Of a stretch of 32,506 nt of DNA, positions 31,831 to 32,506 are shown in pieces. The notes beneath the pieces were generated by a model. It did no database searches. It was not told where the DNA came from and worked only from the letters and a program-made list of their open reading frames with translations. The stretch's first letter is position 1. Each line of letters starts with the position of its first letter. The stretch spans positions 1 to 32,506 of the forward strand of contig JAAWMH010000034.1 in NCBI GenBank assembly GCA_022798335.1. The letters are read 5' to 3'. Source of the DNA: Clostridia bacterium. Lineage in GTDB: Bacteria; Bacillota; Clostridia; TANB77; CAG-508. Position numbers and translations under genes: made by a program.

Positions 31831-32506
31831 TTAGATGTTATTTAATTTTTTTGTTTCTGTTACTAACTCATCAAAGTCTGAAATATAGTTTTTATCTTGT
31901 ATAACTCTATACTTTTTATATTCATCTAAAGCTAATTTATCTGCTATTTCTCTTTTTATTTTTCCATTATCTTTTAAAATATTATATTCGTTGATTTTTA
32001 AGAATACTTCTAACTTTTCTTTCCACTCTTGCATTGAAATAATTTTACCTAGTTTTACTTGTCTTTCTGCATAGTCAAGATACATAGATACTAAATTATT
32101 TAGTTCTGTAATTTCTTCTTGTGAAAGATAATTTTTGGCTATTGTTACATCTGTTTCAAGTATTTTCCCATCTGGTGCATTCTTCCATGTTGTTAATCCC
32201 ATATTTTCTTTTTTACTATCTGCTCTATTATAAATTATTTCAGGTGCTGTCATACCAGTAATTGCAAAGTGTAACTTATTTTGAACATTCTTGTAAAATT
32301 CTTGTGTAGTTTCACTATTTTTATCATAATCAAAACTACATTCCTTGTATATATCAGTTATTTTTTGATAAAATCTTCTTTCACTTGCTCTAATTTCTTT
32401 TATCTTGACTAATAATTCATCAAAGTAATCTTTTCCAAATTTCGGTCCATTTTTTAGCATTTCGCTATTAATAACAAATCCTTTTTTTATATATTCTTTT
32501 AAAGTT
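31831..32506 (-). CDS. RhuM-family protein (N-terminus outside window)
   Basis: The frame continues without a break to the right edge (visible upstream residues TLKEYIKKGFVINSE precede the first in-window Met), so the true start is outside. The 224 visible residues contain the RhuM hallmark GKDYFDELLVKIKEIRAS-ERRFYQKITDIY, then FYKNVQNKLHFAITGMTAPEII, and NMGLTTWKNAPDGKI. RhuM-like proteins, named after a Salmonella pathogenicity-island protein, occur on mobile and defence islands, often beside restriction or Fic systems, and their role is not settled. It belongs to the element bounded by the serine recombinase. Confidence 0.88.
   Translation of the reverse strand, partial: TLKEYIKKGFVINSEMLKNGPKFGKDYFDELLVKIKEIRASERRFYQKITDIYKECSFDYDKNSETTQEFYKNVQNKLHFAITGMTAPEIIYNRADSKKENMGLTTWKNAPDGKILETDVTIAKNYLSQEEITELNNLVSMYLDYAERQVKLGKIISMQEWKEKLEVFLKINEYNILKDNGKIKREIADKLALDEYKKYRVIQDKNYISDFDELVTETKKLNNI

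Overview
The window looks like a chromosomal segment of a low-GC, spore-related clostridial Firmicute. The evidence is the ctsR-mcsA-mcsB-clpC stress operon with a perfect CtsR operator, an anaerobic pflB-pflA pair, the start of an alpha/beta small acid-soluble spore protein (SASP) gene, a stand-alone Spo0A-type DNA-binding domain, strong AGGAGG ribosome binding sites and TTGACA/TATAAT promoters. No rRNA, tRNA or CRISPR array was seen.

Layout. 1-8.3 kb (minus strand): a tellurite/Ter-type phospho-signalling cluster. telA has its own promoter and terminator. Next to it is an operon of PP2C phosphatase, degenerate vWA protein, 514-residue helical protein, TerY-like vWA protein, and a very long protein with tandem zinc knuckles and a Ser/Thr kinase glycine loop, cut by the window edge. 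8.4-11.4 kb: a Spo0A-C-like protein, a small secreted protein, an ECF sigma/anti-sigma pair and an XRE regulator. 11.5-14.6 kb: pflB-pflA. 14.66-18.4 kb (minus): a cysteine desulfurase followed by the zinc importer genes znuA, znuC, znuB. 18.5-20.5 kb: a small membrane protein, a CDF metal exporter, a GC-rich orphan attenuator-like RNA on the minus strand and a 46-residue membrane peptide. 20.5-25.5 kb: clpC, mcsB, mcsA, ctsR. 25.5-29 kb: a hypothetical gene, a HAD phosphatase, an SPFH/zinc-ribbon protein and a Tim44-like protein. 29.26-32.5 kb: a truncated SASP gene directly abutting a large serine recombinase, a small ORF, a DUF6440-like protein and a RhuM-like protein. This last block reads as one end of a mobile element integrated into the SASP gene.

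Two observations stand out. First, the cysteine desulfurase, znuC and znuB carry one, one and three apparent +1 frameshifts. At all five sites the in-frame codon is CGG, and skipping only its C restores a family-conserved glycine and a full-length protein. By my reading no intact gene from 9.4 kb rightward uses an in-frame CGG, while the left-hand island uses CGG as ordinary Arg. This is either CGG-programmed +1 frameshifting or a systematic sequencing artefact. Second, the Ter/Tel island is an expanded vWA-phosphatase-kinase triad, with partners I do not recognise and a large multidomain kinase carrying a possible HExxH metallopeptidase motif.

How the genes fit together: the phosphatase, kinase and vWA proteins plausibly form a phosphorylation-controlled envelope or phage stress system with TelA. 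CtsR/McsA/McsB/ClpC form the protein-arginine-phosphorylation proteolysis system. znuABC imports zinc while the CDF protein may export metal. The right end is recombinase-borne cargo.
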